This document shows positions 41,115 through 49,568 of a DNA stretch of 64,000 nt, piece by piece; positions within the stretch are counted from its first letter, which is position 1, and each line of letters opens with the position of its first letter. The position numbers were made by a program, and so were the translations under genes. Below the pieces are notes generated by a model. That model searched no databases. It was not told the origin of the DNA and saw nothing but the letters and a program-made list of their open reading frames with translations. This stretch comes from Anaerolineae bacterium (GTDB taxonomy: Bacteria; Chloroflexota; Anaerolineae; Aggregatilineales; Phototrophicaceae), in assembly GCA_021296065.1 (NCBI GenBank), contig JAGWBD010000006.1, forward strand, positions 1 to 64,000, in the 5' to 3' direction.

Positions 41115-42122
41115 ATGCGGGTTGGCATCGTCGGCGCGGGCTTCATGGCGGAGACCCACGCCAGGGCCTGGGCCGCCACGCCGGCGCGGGTCGCCGCAGT
41201 TTACGCACCGCGGGAAGCGCCAACGCGCGAACTGGCGCAACAAGTGGACGCCACTGCCTGCAAATCGCTGGAAGCACTGATTGACCAGGTCGACGTTGTC
41301 GATATCTGCGCGCCGACCGACCTGCACGCAGCCATCGGCCTGCAGGCCGCCGCGGCCAGTCGGCATCTGCTGGTCGAAAAGCCGCTGGCGCGCAAGCTCC
41401 ACGAAGGTGAGAAGTTGCTGCAGGCCTGTCAACAGGCCGGTGTGCAATTGCTGGTCGGGCACGTGCTGCGCTTCTTTCCGGAGTATGCGGCGGCGCAGGC
41501 CGCTGTGGCGCGTGGCGACGTCGGCGAGCTGGCCGTGCTGCGCCTGACGCGCGGCAGCTTCCAGCCCTGGGCCGGCAGCTCGCACTGGTTGACGGATGAC
41601 GGGCGCTCCGGCGGGCTGATCCTCGACCTGATGATTCACGACTTCGACTACGCGCAGTGGCTGGCGGGTCCTGTGGACAGCGTATACGCGCGGAGCGTAC
41701 GCAGCCGCGAGCCGGACTCAGCCGGCGATTATTGCCTGGCCTTGCTGCAGCACCGAGGCGGCGCGATCAGCCATATTGAGGGCGCCTGGGCCTATCCGCA
41801 ACCGCTTTTTCGCACGGCGCTGGAGATCGCCGGCAGCGAGGGCCTGATAGAGCAGCCGGTGGATTCGACCGCGCCGCTTTCCATTCAACTGGCGCAGCAG
41901 GGCGCGGCAGCAGCGGACATCGTCGCGCCCACCAGCCCGCTGGCGGAGGACCCTTTCGTCTCACAGATGCGCCACGTCTACGCTGTGCTGATGGAAGGCG
42001 CATTGCCGCTTTGCAGCGCGACGGAGGCGCTGGCCGCGTTGCGCGTCGCCCTGGCCGCGCGCGAATCCGCCCGCAGCGGCCGACCCGTACGGCCCGACAA
42101 CCTTGAAGGCCGGCAGGGTTGA
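41115..42122 (+). CDS. Gfo/Idh/MocA-family oxidoreductase (first of pair)
   Basis: A 335-residue NAD(P)-dependent oxidoreductase. The N-terminal Rossmann motif is VGIVGAGFMAETHARAW, and the family motif LLVEKPLARKLHEG contains the catalytic Lys. The C-terminal domain has GGLILDLMIHDFDYAQWLAG with the conserved Asp/His. Members oxidise or reduce sugars, inositols or related compounds. The stop is coupled to the next start (TGATG), so the two oxidoreductases are made together. Confidence 0.92.
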   Translation: MRVGIVGAGFMAETHARAWAATPARVAAVYAPREAPTRELAQQVDATACKSLEALIDQVDVVDICAPTDLHAAIGLQAAAASRHLLVEKPLARKLHEGEKLLQACQQAGVQLLVGHVLRFFPEYAAAQAAVARGDVGELAVLRLTRGSFQPWAGSSHWLTDDGRSGGLILDLMIHDFDYAQWLAGPVDSVYARSVRSREPDSAGDYCLALLQHRGGAISHIEGAWAYPQPLFRTALEIAGSEGLIEQPVDSTAPLSIQLAQQGAAAADIVAPTSPLAEDPFVSQMRHVYAVLMEGALPLCSATEALAALRVALAARESARSGRPVRPDNLEGRQG

Positions 42123-43141
42123 TGGCCAGGCTACGCGTCGCTCTGCTCAGCAGCGCCCACGTGCACGCGGCTGGCTGGCTGGCCGGTCTGCGGCAGCGCG
42201 CGGAAGTGGCCGTGCCAGGCGTGGCGGACGAGGACGAGGCCCGCGGCCGCGCCTTTGCCACAGAGCACGGGCTGACCTGGTTTGATTCATACGAGGCGTT
42301 GCTGGCGGAAGCGCCGGACGCTGTGGTGATCAACAGCGAAAACACGCGTCACGGGGAGCTGGTCGAACTGGCCGCCGGCGCCGGGGCACATATTCTCTGT
42401 GAAAAGCCGCTGGCGACCACGGCGGCTGAAGCGCGGCGCATGCTGCGCTGCTGTGAAGCCGCCGGGGTGATGCTGATGACGGCCTTCCCGATGCGCTTCA
42501 GTCCCCCGGTGATCGCCGCCCGTGAGGCCTTGCGGGCGGGCAACCTGGGGCGCGTCTACGGTTGCAACGCCGCAAACCAGGGGCAGTTACCGGCGCAGGT
42601 GCCCTGGTTCATCGATCCGCAGCTGGCCGGCGGCGGCGCGCTGATGGACCACGTGGTGCACGTGGCGGACCTGTTGCGCTGGTTCTTCGGCAGCGAGGTG
42701 CGCGAAGTCTACGCCCTGGGCAACCGCATTCTGCACCAGGAACTTGAGCCGCAAGTAGAGACTGGCGGGGTCGTGCTGCTGGACTTTGAAGACGGCAGTT
42801 TCGCCAGCATCGACTGCAGCTGGAGCCGCCCGCCGCAGTACCCCACCTGGGGCAACGTGAAACTGGAGATTGTCGCCGAGCGCGGCTTGCTGACGCTGGA
42901 CGCCTTCCGCCAGGCCAGCACCGTCTACCGGCGCGGGACGCCCGGCCCCCAACTGGCCTACTGGGGTTCGGACGCCAACCAGGGCCTGATCGACGAGTTT
43001 GTGAATGCGATTCTGGAGGGGCGCTCACCCGCCATCAGCGGCCATGATGGCGTACAGGCCAGCGCCATCGCCGAAGCCGCGTTGCAGTCCGCCCGCAGCG
43101 GGGAAGCGCTGCGACACCAAAACGAAATGGACGCCCCGTGA
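42122..43141 (+). CDS. Gfo/Idh/MocA-family oxidoreductase (second of pair)
   Basis: A 339-residue paralogue-type enzyme of the same family. The Rossmann region is less regular (RVALLSSAHVHAAGWLAGL); ILCEKPLATTAAEA gives the catalytic Lys, and GGGALMDHVVHVADLLRWFFG the second conserved block. The start ATG at 42122 overlaps the previous stop by one base. Its stop at 43139-43141 overlaps the GTG of a decayed enolase-superfamily gene fragment, showing that a dehydratase gene once followed it directly. Confidence 0.92.
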   Translation: MARLRVALLSSAHVHAAGWLAGLRQRAEVAVPGVADEDEARGRAFATEHGLTWFDSYEALLAEAPDAVVINSENTRHGELVELAAGAGAHILCEKPLATTAAEARRMLRCCEAAGVMLMTAFPMRFSPPVIAAREALRAGNLGRVYGCNAANQGQLPAQVPWFIDPQLAGGGALMDHVVHVADLLRWFFGSEVREVYALGNRILHQELEPQVETGGVVLLDFEDGSFASIDCSWSRPPQYPTWGNVKLEIVAERGLLTLDAFRQASTVYRRGTPGPQLAYWGSDANQGLIDEFVNAILEGRSPAISGHDGVQASAIAEAALQSARSGEALRHQNEMDAP

Positions 43142-43303
43142 AGATCACCGCAATTGAGCGCTGTCGCCGCAAAGCCATGCCGTGGTCCGCGTACATTGCG
43201 GGAACGGCCGGATCGGGCCCGGTGAGACTGCGGACAAGCTGCCGGGCACGGTCGCCGACCGGCATGGCACCATCGCACCCCTCGCGCCGGGCCAGAACGC
43301 GCG
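43139..43303 (+). pseudogene. Decayed 5' fragment of a mandelate racemase/enolase-superfamily gene
   Basis: Starts GTGAAGATCACCGCAATTGA, matching the 5' end of the intact dehydratase gene at 45121. The similarity holds over about 165 nt but shifts frame: the first frame reads KITAIERCRRKAMP, then another gives MVRVHCGNGRIGPGETADKL, PGTVADRHGTIAPLAPGQNA. These correspond to [20 protein letters not shown] and the following residues of the intact enzyme. It is a direct-repeat remnant on the left side of the ThDP enzyme gene. Beyond ~43303 the similarity ends; 43304-43385 is the leader of the ThDP gene. Confidence 0.85.
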
Positions 43304-43385
43304 CCCGCATTTCCATTTCAGTTGGTCGATTGCGCCATGGGGCGTCATACTTTCGCATCGCTTTTGAAAATACAGAAAGAACGAT

Positions 43386-45086
43386 ATGCCCAGGATGACA
43401 GGCGCCAGTCTGCTCGCGAAGACCGTCCACGCCTATGGCATATTCCACGTCTTCTTCATGCCCTATATCGTGCCACGCGCCCTGATGGAGATGGAGAAAC
43501 TGGGAATCAGGCGCGTGCAGACCCACGGCGAAAAAGCCGCTGCCTACATGGCCGATGCCTACGCCCGTGTCAGGCGCGCCCCAGGCCTGTGCATGGCACA
43601 GTCCGTCGGTGCGGTCAACCTCGCCGCCGGCTTGCAGGATGCCTGGCTTTCCTGCTCCCCCGTTGTCGCCATTACCGGGCGCGAGCATCAGCGCCACCAG
43701 TTGCGCCACGCCTATCAGGAAGTCGATCACCGGGCACCCTTTTCGGCAGTCACCAAATACAGCGCCTGCGTCACCCGGCCGGAAGAACTCTCACAGCACC
43801 TGAGGCAGGCATTCCGCGCCGCAACCACCGGTACGCCACAGCCCACTCACCTCGATTTTGAGGGCATTGATGGTGGCGGGGTCGTTGATGTCGAAGCTGA
43901 TCTTGATGTCATCGTCGAGCCGCAATTTGCCTGCTTGCCGCCCTTCCGTCCGGTCGCCGACCAGGACTCGATCGCTGCCGCGCTCAGCCTGCTAAAAGCA
44001 GCGCAGCAGCCTGTGATCGTCGCGGGTGGCGGTGTCACCACATCTGATGCCCGCGCCGAACTCATTGCCCTGGCGGAAAAACTTTCCATCCCGGTGGCGA
44101 CAGCGCTGAATGCCAAAGCCATGTTTCCAGCTGATCATCCGCTTGCCGTTGGCGTTCCCGGCTCCTACTCGCGCGCCTGTTCCAACCAAATCCTCTGCGA
44201 GGCCGATCTCGTTTTCTTCATCGGCAGCCACAGCGGCGGGCAACTCACCAACAATTACACAATCCCGCCACCAGGTGTCAAAGTCATCCAACTCGATATC
44301 AATCCAGCTGAAATCGGTCGTAACTTTGCAGTGACGGTCGGCTTGCAGGGCGATGTCCGTAATACCCTGCGTCAGTTGCTGGCGACCTCGACAAGCGCCT
44401 TGCCGCGCACAACGTGGATCGAAAGTGTGCAGAATCGGGTGCTGGACTGGTGCGAAACTGTGGGGGACCACTATCACTCGGATGACGAGCCCATCCGTCC
44501 CGAGCGCCTCTGCAAGGCATTAAGCGAAGGCCTGCCCGCCGATACCATTCTCGTTTCCGATACCGGTCACTCCGGCGTGTGGACCGGCACCATGCTCGAT
44601 CTTCGTCATCCCGGACAATCCTATATTCGTTGCTCAGGGTCGCTTGGTTGGGGACTTCCCGCCGCGATGGGCGCCAAATGCGCCCGGCCAGATCGACCCG
44701 TTGTCTGCTTCACTGGCGATGGCGGAGTCTGGTATCACCTCGCAGAGCTGGAAACCGCCGTCCGCTGCAGCATCAATACCGTCACCGTGATCAACAACAA
44801 TCACTCGCTCAATCAGGAGCGCGACGGTGTGGAAGCGATCTACGGCGGACAAAGTGCCGGTTCGGACGAGCTATGGCGCTTCGAAGACAGCGACTTCGCA
44901 AGGATCGCCGAATCGATGGGCTGCCTCGGTCTCACGGTCAAGCGCGCAAGCGAGATCGAAAGCGCGCTGGAACAAGCGATTGCCGCGGATCGCCCTGCTG
45001 TCATCGATGTAAAGACGGACATCGAAGGGATCGCCCCGCGTGCGTGGCGGCCAGCCGCCGGCCGCGGTGGCCGACGCCTGGCGTGA
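43386..45086 (+). CDS. Thiamine-diphosphate enzyme, acetolactate-synthase-like
   Basis: A 566-residue ThDP-dependent enzyme with the usual three domains. The cofactor-activating Glu is E49 ([16 protein letters not shown]), and the ThDP-Mg motif is [20 protein letters not shown] followed by [11 protein letters not shown]. The family includes acetolactate synthases, benzoylformate-type decarboxylases, oxalyl-CoA decarboxylases and sulfopyruvate-type enzymes; the exact reaction is not readable. The ribosome site is poor. The gene sits between a dead copy and the intact copy of a dehydratase 5' end, so it appears to have been inserted. A dehydratase product (2-keto-3-deoxy acid) could be its substrate. 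Confidence 0.88.
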   Translation: MPRMTGASLLAKTVHAYGIFHVFFMPYIVPRALMEMEKLGIRRVQTHGEKAAAYMADAYARVRRAPGLCMAQSVGAVNLAAGLQDAWLSCSPVVAITGREHQRHQLRHAYQEVDHRAPFSAVTKYSACVTRPEELSQHLRQAFRAATTGTPQPTHLDFEGIDGGGVVDVEADLDVIVEPQFACLPPFRPVADQDSIAAALSLLKAAQQPVIVAGGGVTTSDARAELIALAEKLSIPVATALNAKAMFPADHPLAVGVPGSYSRACSNQILCEADLVFFIGSHSGGQLTNNYTIPPPGVKVIQLDINPAEIGRNFAVTVGLQGDVRNTLRQLLATSTSALPRTTWIESVQNRVLDWCETVGDHYHSDDEPIRPERLCKALSEGLPADTILVSDTGHSGVWTGTMLDLRHPGQSYIRCSGSLGWGLPAAMGAKCARPDRPVVCFTGDGGVWYHLAELETAVRCSINTVTVINNNHSLNQERDGVEAIYGGQSAGSDELWRFEDSDFARIAESMGCLGLTVKRASEIESALEQAIAADRPAVIDVKTDIEGIAPRAWRPAAGRGGRRLA

Positions 45087-45120
45087 CCATGGCGGGGCTG
45101 GCACCGGGCAGGCGCGCGCC

Positions 45121-46320
45121 ATGAAGATCACCGCCATCGAGAGTCTGCGCTGGGCGGCCTGGCCGCGAATGGCTGTGGTGCGCGTGCACAGCGACAGCGG
45201 CCTCATCGGGCTGGGCGAGACGGTCGACAAATTGCCGGGCGCGGTGGCCGCCCTGCACGGCACCATCGCGCCGCTGGTCCTGGGCCAGGACGCGCTGGAT
45301 ATCGAGGGCGTCTGGCGCTTCGTGATGGACAACATCATGTACCACGGCTACGCCGGCGCCGAGTTGCGCGCGCTTTCGGCCTTCGAGATGGCGCTGTGGG
45401 ACGTGATGGGCAAACACTACGACGCGCCGCTTTTTCATTTGCTGGGCGGCCGCACGCGCGAACGCGTGCCGACCTACAACACCTGCATCGGTTTCGGCGC
45501 CATCGACGACTACGCGCGCTGGCAGGAAGACGCCGGCGGTTTGGCGCGCAGTTTGCTGGATGACGGTATCAATGCCATGAAAATCTGGCCCTTCGACCCC
45601 TTCAGCGAGCGCAGCCACGGGCAGTACATCAGCCTGGCGGACGTGGAGCGCGGCCTGCGGCCCGTGCGCCAGATCAGGGACGCGGTCGGCGACGCCATGG
45701 AGATCGGCATCGAGTGCCACTTCCGCTGGAACCGGGCCAGCATCGAGCGCATCGCGCGCGCTCTGGAACCGTTTGACATTCTCTTCATCGAAGACCCGAT
45801 GCACGCCGTCTACGCCGATGAAATCCGCGCCTTCTCGCAGCGCACGTCCATCCCGGTGGTCGGTTCCGAGCTGCTGATGACGCGCTGGCAGTACCGCGAC
45901 TGGCTGGCGAAGGGCGTCTCCCAAATCTTGATGACCGACACCAGCTGGACTGGCGGCATCGCCGAGACGCGCAAGATCGCCGCCATGGCCGAGGCGCACA
46001 ACGTCCCGCTGGTGCTGCACAACATCGCCGGCCCGGTCTCACACGCGGCAGCCATGCATCTGGGCGCCCACATACCGAACCTGTTTATGGTGGAATCTGT
46101 GCGCGCCTTCTATCGCGGCTACTTCCATGAAATGGCTGACCTGGACGTTCAGGTCGAGGACGGGACCCTGGACCTGCCAACCGGTCCGGGCCTTGGCGTC
46201 AATCTGCGGCCGGAACTGCTGACCCGTAGCGACCTGACGCGCGAGATCAGCGAGGGCGAGGGTCTGGCGCGGGGACGGCGCGCGATGGGCGATCACTGGG
46301 CGGTCGAGGAGATCAGGTAG
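45121..46320 (+). CDS. Mandelate racemase/muconate-lactonising enzyme-family dehydratase
   Basis: A 399-residue enolase-superfamily member. Metal ligands are E198 ([10 protein letters not shown]), E224 (LFIEDPMH) and E250 (VVGSELL). Likely acid/base residues are K154 ([10 protein letters not shown]) and the D273-H300 pair ([23 protein letters not shown]). The pattern is typical of sugar-acid (galactonate/mannonate-type) dehydratases. The start at 45121 begins at [11 protein letters not shown], the standard N-terminus of the family and the point where the upstream remnant also starts. It closes the Gfo-Gfo-ThDP-dehydratase run. Confidence 0.92.
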   Translation: MKITAIESLRWAAWPRMAVVRVHSDSGLIGLGETVDKLPGAVAALHGTIAPLVLGQDALDIEGVWRFVMDNIMYHGYAGAELRALSAFEMALWDVMGKHYDAPLFHLLGGRTRERVPTYNTCIGFGAIDDYARWQEDAGGLARSLLDDGINAMKIWPFDPFSERSHGQYISLADVERGLRPVRQIRDAVGDAMEIGIECHFRWNRASIERIARALEPFDILFIEDPMHAVYADEIRAFSQRTSIPVVGSELLMTRWQYRDWLAKGVSQILMTDTSWTGGIAETRKIAAMAEAHNVPLVLHNIAGPVSHAAAMHLGAHIPNLFMVESVRAFYRGYFHEMADLDVQVEDGTLDLPTGPGLGVNLRPELLTRSDLTREISEGEGLARGRRAMGDHWAVEEIR

Positions 46321-46339
46321 TCGGCCCATTCCCCGGCAG

Positions 46340-46430
46340 GGGCGATTTATCAAATCGCCCGTCACGTATCGCCCGTCCCGCGCGGGCGACAGGTCGCCAG
46401 CGACATGATGGGCGACATGGTATGTCGCCC
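46340..46430. repeat. Cluster of related short palindromes
   Basis: Two 21-bp hairpins with the same plan: GGGCGATTT/AAATCGCCC (46340-46360, loop ATC) and GGGCGACAT/ATGTCGCCC (46410-46430, loop GGT). Between them lie further GGGCGAC/GTCGCC half-sites, including 46384-46398. The cluster fills the gap between two convergent genes. It looks like a small interspersed palindromic element, several copies nested, that may also end transcription from both sides. The rest of 46321-46480 holds nothing else I can identify. Confidence 0.8.
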
Positions 46431-46480
46431 CTACGGCACAATGCGGTCGCGGGAAACAGGTGTCAGGGTGAGGACCCGGG

Positions 46481-47311
46481 CTACTTCACGTAATACAACA
46501 ACTCACCGGGCTGCAGCTGCTTCACCTTCTGGCGTGGATGGACGGCCTCCAGCGCCGCGCTGATCTCGGCCCAGGGGATGGCGTTGTTGGGGTAGAGGTC
46601 GTTGTGGCCGGGGATCAGCGTGTCCCAGCCGAGGTCGCGCGCCAGACGGGCCGCCTCCACGGGCAGCAGGTTGCCGATGGCGCCCGCCTCGCTCTCACGG
46701 TACCAGTCGCGGCCGTTGACCGGGACGATGGCGACGTCCGGCGTCGGTAAAGACTGCAAGGTCTCGATGTAACCGGGATGGATGACGGTGTCGCCGGCGT
46801 GGTAGAGGGTCACGCCGTTCCACTCGATGAGGAAGCCCAGCCAGCGGAAACCGAGAGTCTCGTCGTATTCCCGCTCGTAATGCGCGCCGGGTACGGCGGT
46901 GACGCGCATGTCGCCGAGCTCCAGGGATTTGAGGCCCGGCGGCACTGTGATGCGTTCGTCCGCGACGTCCAGATCATGCAGCAACTGGCGACACCAGCCG
47001 GGCGCGACGAACTGCGCGGCGGGCGAGGCCTTTGCCGCCGGGCCGAGTGTCAGCGGATCGAGGTGGTCGAGGTGTTCGTGGCTGACGAAGAAGTAATCGA
47101 CGCCGGTCAATTCCTCCGGCAGCAGCGGCGGCGGGTAGGCGCGCGTCCACCAGTCGCCGGCGTTCCCGCGCACGACGTCGCTGAGACAGGGGTCGATGAC
47201 GATCAGGGCATCCGGTCCCTTGATGGTCATGCCCATTTGCCCCAGGCTCCAGATCGCCAGACTACGGGGCAGGATTTCAAGGTCGCGCATCTGCGCCGTC
47301 AGGGTGGGCAT
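46481..47311 (-). CDS. UlaG-like metallo-beta-lactamase-fold hydrolase
   Basis: A 276-residue MBL-fold protein, related to L-ascorbate-6-phosphate lactonase UlaG and similar metal-dependent lactonases or phosphodiesterases. The metal motif is FVSHEHLDHLD (H78, H80, D82, H83). Further ligands are probably H154 region (VTAVPGAHYE), D in LYHAGDTVIHPGY, and H in LIPGHNDLY. GGAGGAG lies 6 nt before the ATG at 47311. It diverges from the radical SAM gene; a TATACT box (47350-47345 on the minus strand) lies 34 nt upstream of the start codon. Confidence 0.9.
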   Translation of the reverse strand: MPTLTAQMRDLEILPRSLAIWSLGQMGMTIKGPDALIVIDPCLSDVVRGNAGDWWTRAYPPPLLPEELTGVDYFFVSHEHLDHLDPLTLGPAAKASPAAQFVAPGWCRQLLHDLDVADERITVPPGLKSLELGDMRVTAVPGAHYEREYDETLGFRWLGFLIEWNGVTLYHAGDTVIHPGYIETLQSLPTPDVAIVPVNGRDWYRESEAGAIGNLLPVEAARLARDLGWDTLIPGHNDLYPNNAIPWAEISAALEAVHPRQKVKQLQPGELLYYVK

Positions 47312-47344
47312 GGAGCGCTCCTCCAGGTTGTGGACAGGGGCCAA

Positions 47345-47350
47345 AGTATA
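47345..47350 (-). promoter_or_regulatory. -10 element TATACT of the UlaG-like gene
   Basis: On the minus strand GCGCTATACT; expected start near 47338, giving a leader of ~27 nt with GGAGGAG. Mirrors the plus-strand -10 at 47434 in the same divergent region. No -35 consensus. Confidence 0.5.
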
Positions 47351-47373
47351 GCGCGACGCCGGGCCGTCCCTGA

Positions 47374-47436
47374 GGGATGCTTCGGCCGGGGGGCCTTGCT
47401 ATCCCGCGGGATGCTTCGGCTTGGGTGCCTCGCTAT
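47374..47436 (+). repeat. Two tandem 29-nt units upstream of the radical SAM gene
   Basis: Units at 47374-47402 and 47408-47436 both begin GGGATGCTTCGGC and end GCTAT; 25 of 29 positions agree. The second unit runs into a GCTATACT -10 box, the first into GCTATCCC. Probably a small promoter-region duplication. Confidence 0.75.
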
Positions 47437-47439
47437 ACT
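47434..47439 (+). promoter_or_regulatory. -10 element TATACT of the radical SAM gene
   Basis: CGCTATACT ends 17 nt before the ATG at 47457. The leader would be only ~11 nt, with GGGGAG partly inside it. Same box as at 39940, 41080 and 55800. Confidence 0.5.
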
Positions 47440-47456
47440 CCGCCGGGGAGAGCGAC

Positions 47457-48311
47457 ATGCGACTGGCGACGCGCAGCGCGACACAGATTCTCACCCCGCA
47501 GCGCGGTGGCTTTCTGCGCGCCGGGCCCTGGCCCTTCACGCATTCCTTGAGTTGGTCGGCCGGTTGCGGTCTGGGCCGGACTTATTGCGGCCGTTATTGT
47601 TACGCGCAGTACCTGCCCAATTGGGTCTTCAGCCGCGCAGAGGGTGAAGACTGGGGCGAGGCGGTCATCGTCAAGGAGAACGCTGCTGCCCTGCTGGGTG
47701 ATGAGCTGGCGCGCGCCGGAGCGGCGGGCCGGCGGAGTATGCGCATCTTCATGAGCACGGTCAGCGACCCCTGGCAGCCGGTCGAACGGAAGCTGCGCCT
47801 GACCCGTCAGTGTCTGGAGGTCTTCGTGCGTTATCCGGACATCGACCTGCTGCTGCTGCAGACGCGTAGTCCGACCGTGCTGGACGACGCCGACAGGATC
47901 GCCGCCCTGCCCTCTGCCTGGCTGGGTATGACGCTGGAGACCGACCGCGGGGACCTGGACTATGGGCCGACGGCTGGCGCGATCCGGCAACGACTGACGG
48001 CCATCGAGGCGCTGGTTGCCGCCGGCGTGCGCGTGCAAGTGGCCGTTGCGCCCTGCCTGCCGCACAGCGAAGGCTTCGCCGATCTCTTGCTGGCCAGCGG
48101 CGCGCAGCGTTTTGTGGTGGATACCTTCAGCGCGGGCGATGGCAGCGACGGCGCGCGCACGGCGAAAAGTCCCCTGGCAAGGCAGGCGGGCTTCGACTGG
48201 CGCGATGAAGGCCCGGCGCGGAGGCTTTACGAACATTTGCATTCGGCCGGCGCGGCGGTCGGCTGGAGCGCCGGGGGCTTCGCGGGAATCCCGCCGGGGA
48301 GATTGCTGTGA
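47457..48311 (+). CDS. Radical SAM protein with unusual cysteine spacing (SPL-like)
   Basis: A 284-residue protein resembling the spore-photoproduct-lyase-like/Rv2578c-like radical SAM group: NRxxxC-type cluster near the N-terminus, then VSDPWQPVERKLRLTR, LLLLQTRSP, WLGMTLETDR and VAVAPCLPH strands of the TIM barrel. The cluster motif is CGLGRTYCGRYCYA (C37, C44, C48), i.e. C-x6-C-x3-C, not the canonical C-x3-C-x2-C. Function unknown. The start at 47457 follows GGGGAG. Its stop overlaps the CaiB gene start (GTGA). Confidence 0.75.
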   Translation: MRLATRSATQILTPQRGGFLRAGPWPFTHSLSWSAGCGLGRTYCGRYCYAQYLPNWVFSRAEGEDWGEAVIVKENAAALLGDELARAGAAGRRSMRIFMSTVSDPWQPVERKLRLTRQCLEVFVRYPDIDLLLLQTRSPTVLDDADRIAALPSAWLGMTLETDRGDLDYGPTAGAIRQRLTAIEALVAAGVRVQVAVAPCLPHSEGFADLLLASGAQRFVVDTFSAGDGSDGARTAKSPLARQAGFDWRDEGPARRLYEHLHSAGAAVGWSAGGFAGIPPGRLL

Positions 48312-49507
48312 GTGTGCGACCTCAATTGAGGGTATTGGACTTCACCCGTGTGCTGGCCGGGCCGGTCTGCACCATGCTGCTGGGCGACTACGGCGCCGAC
48401 GTAATCAAGGTCGAGCGGCCGGTCCGCGGCGACGACACGCGTCACTGGGGGCCGCCCTGGGCGGGCAGCGGCGCGGCGCGTCTGAGCGCCTATTTCTTCT
48501 GCGTCAACCGCAACAAGCGCAGCCTGACGCTCGATCTGCAGCAGAGTGAAGGCCGTGCACTGGCGCGGCGGCTGGCGCTGCAGAGCGACGTCCTGATCGA
48601 GAACTTCCGCGTCGGGCAGATGGCCGGGTGGGGTCTGGACTACGAATCGCTTGCCAGGGACCATCAGGGGCTGGTGTTTTGCAGCATCAGCGGCTACGGC
48701 CAGAAAGGCCCGCGTGCGCATGAGCCGGGTTACGATTCCGTGATTCAGGCGCAGAGCGGATTGATGGCTATCACCGGCGAGGCCGACGGCGAACCGGTCA
48801 AGATCGGCGTGGCGCTCAGCGACGTGATCACCGGTCTTTACGCCACGACGGCCATTCAGGCGGCGCTGCTGCAGCGCGAGCGCAGCGGCCGCGGCCAGTA
48901 CGTCGACGTCGCGCTCTTCGACTCGCAACTGGCGGCCCTGGTCAACATCGCCAGCAACGCCCTGATAGACGATAGTGAACCGGGCCGCTATGGCAACGCG
49001 CACCCCAGCATCGTCCCTTATCAGACCTTCGCCGCTGCCGATCGAGCCTTTTCGCTGGCCGTCGGCAACGACCGCCAGTTCGCGCGGCTTTGCGCCTTCA
49101 TCGGGCGAAAAGAGTTGGCAACGGACCCGCGCTTCGCCGACAATCCATCGCGCGTGAAAAATCGGGAGGCCCTGATTCCGCAGCTGGCGACAGCCTTCGG
49201 CAGCCAGCCGGCGCAACACTGGATCGACGCGGCGCTGGCAGCCGGCATCCCGGCCGGGCCAATCAACACTGTCGGCGAGGCCCTGGCCGACCCGCAGGTG
49301 GCGGCTCGCGGCCTGGTGCAGGAAGTAACCCTGAGCGACGGTAGCACGGCGCCGTTGGTCGGGCCGGTTGCGCAACTCTCCGCCGAGCCGTCCGCAATCC
49401 GCCATGCGCCGCCGACCCTGGGTCAGCACACGGAGGAGGTCCTGCGCGAGCGTCTGCGCATGGATGACGGCGCCATCGGCGCCCTGCGCCGGCGCGGCAT
49501 TGTGTAA
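48308..49507 (+). CDS. CaiB/BaiF-family (class III) CoA-transferase
   Basis: A 399-residue CoA-transferase moving CoA between carboxylic acids. The catalytic Asp is D143 in EPGYDSVIQAQSG. The N-terminal LRVLDFTRVLAGPVCTMLLGDYGADVIKVE and RNKRSLTLDL blocks are standard. Members include formyl-CoA:oxalate, succinyl-CoA and carnitine CoA-transferases; specificity cannot be told. It starts at GTG 48308, overlapping the radical SAM stop by 4 nt, and ends 61 nt before the formate dehydrogenase gene. Confidence 0.92.
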   Translation: MSVRPQLRVLDFTRVLAGPVCTMLLGDYGADVIKVERPVRGDDTRHWGPPWAGSGAARLSAYFFCVNRNKRSLTLDLQQSEGRALARRLALQSDVLIENFRVGQMAGWGLDYESLARDHQGLVFCSISGYGQKGPRAHEPGYDSVIQAQSGLMAITGEADGEPVKIGVALSDVITGLYATTAIQAALLQRERSGRGQYVDVALFDSQLAALVNIASNALIDDSEPGRYGNAHPSIVPYQTFAAADRAFSLAVGNDRQFARLCAFIGRKELATDPRFADNPSRVKNREALIPQLATAFGSQPAQHWIDAALAAGIPAGPINTVGEALADPQVAARGLVQEVTLSDGSTAPLVGPVAQLSAEPSAIRHAPPTLGQHTEEVLRERLRMDDGAIGALRRRGIV

Positions 49508-49568
49508 GGGACGCCTGCCACTGAATTGCGCTACACTTACACTTAAGAAAAGCGCGGGGAGCGATGTC

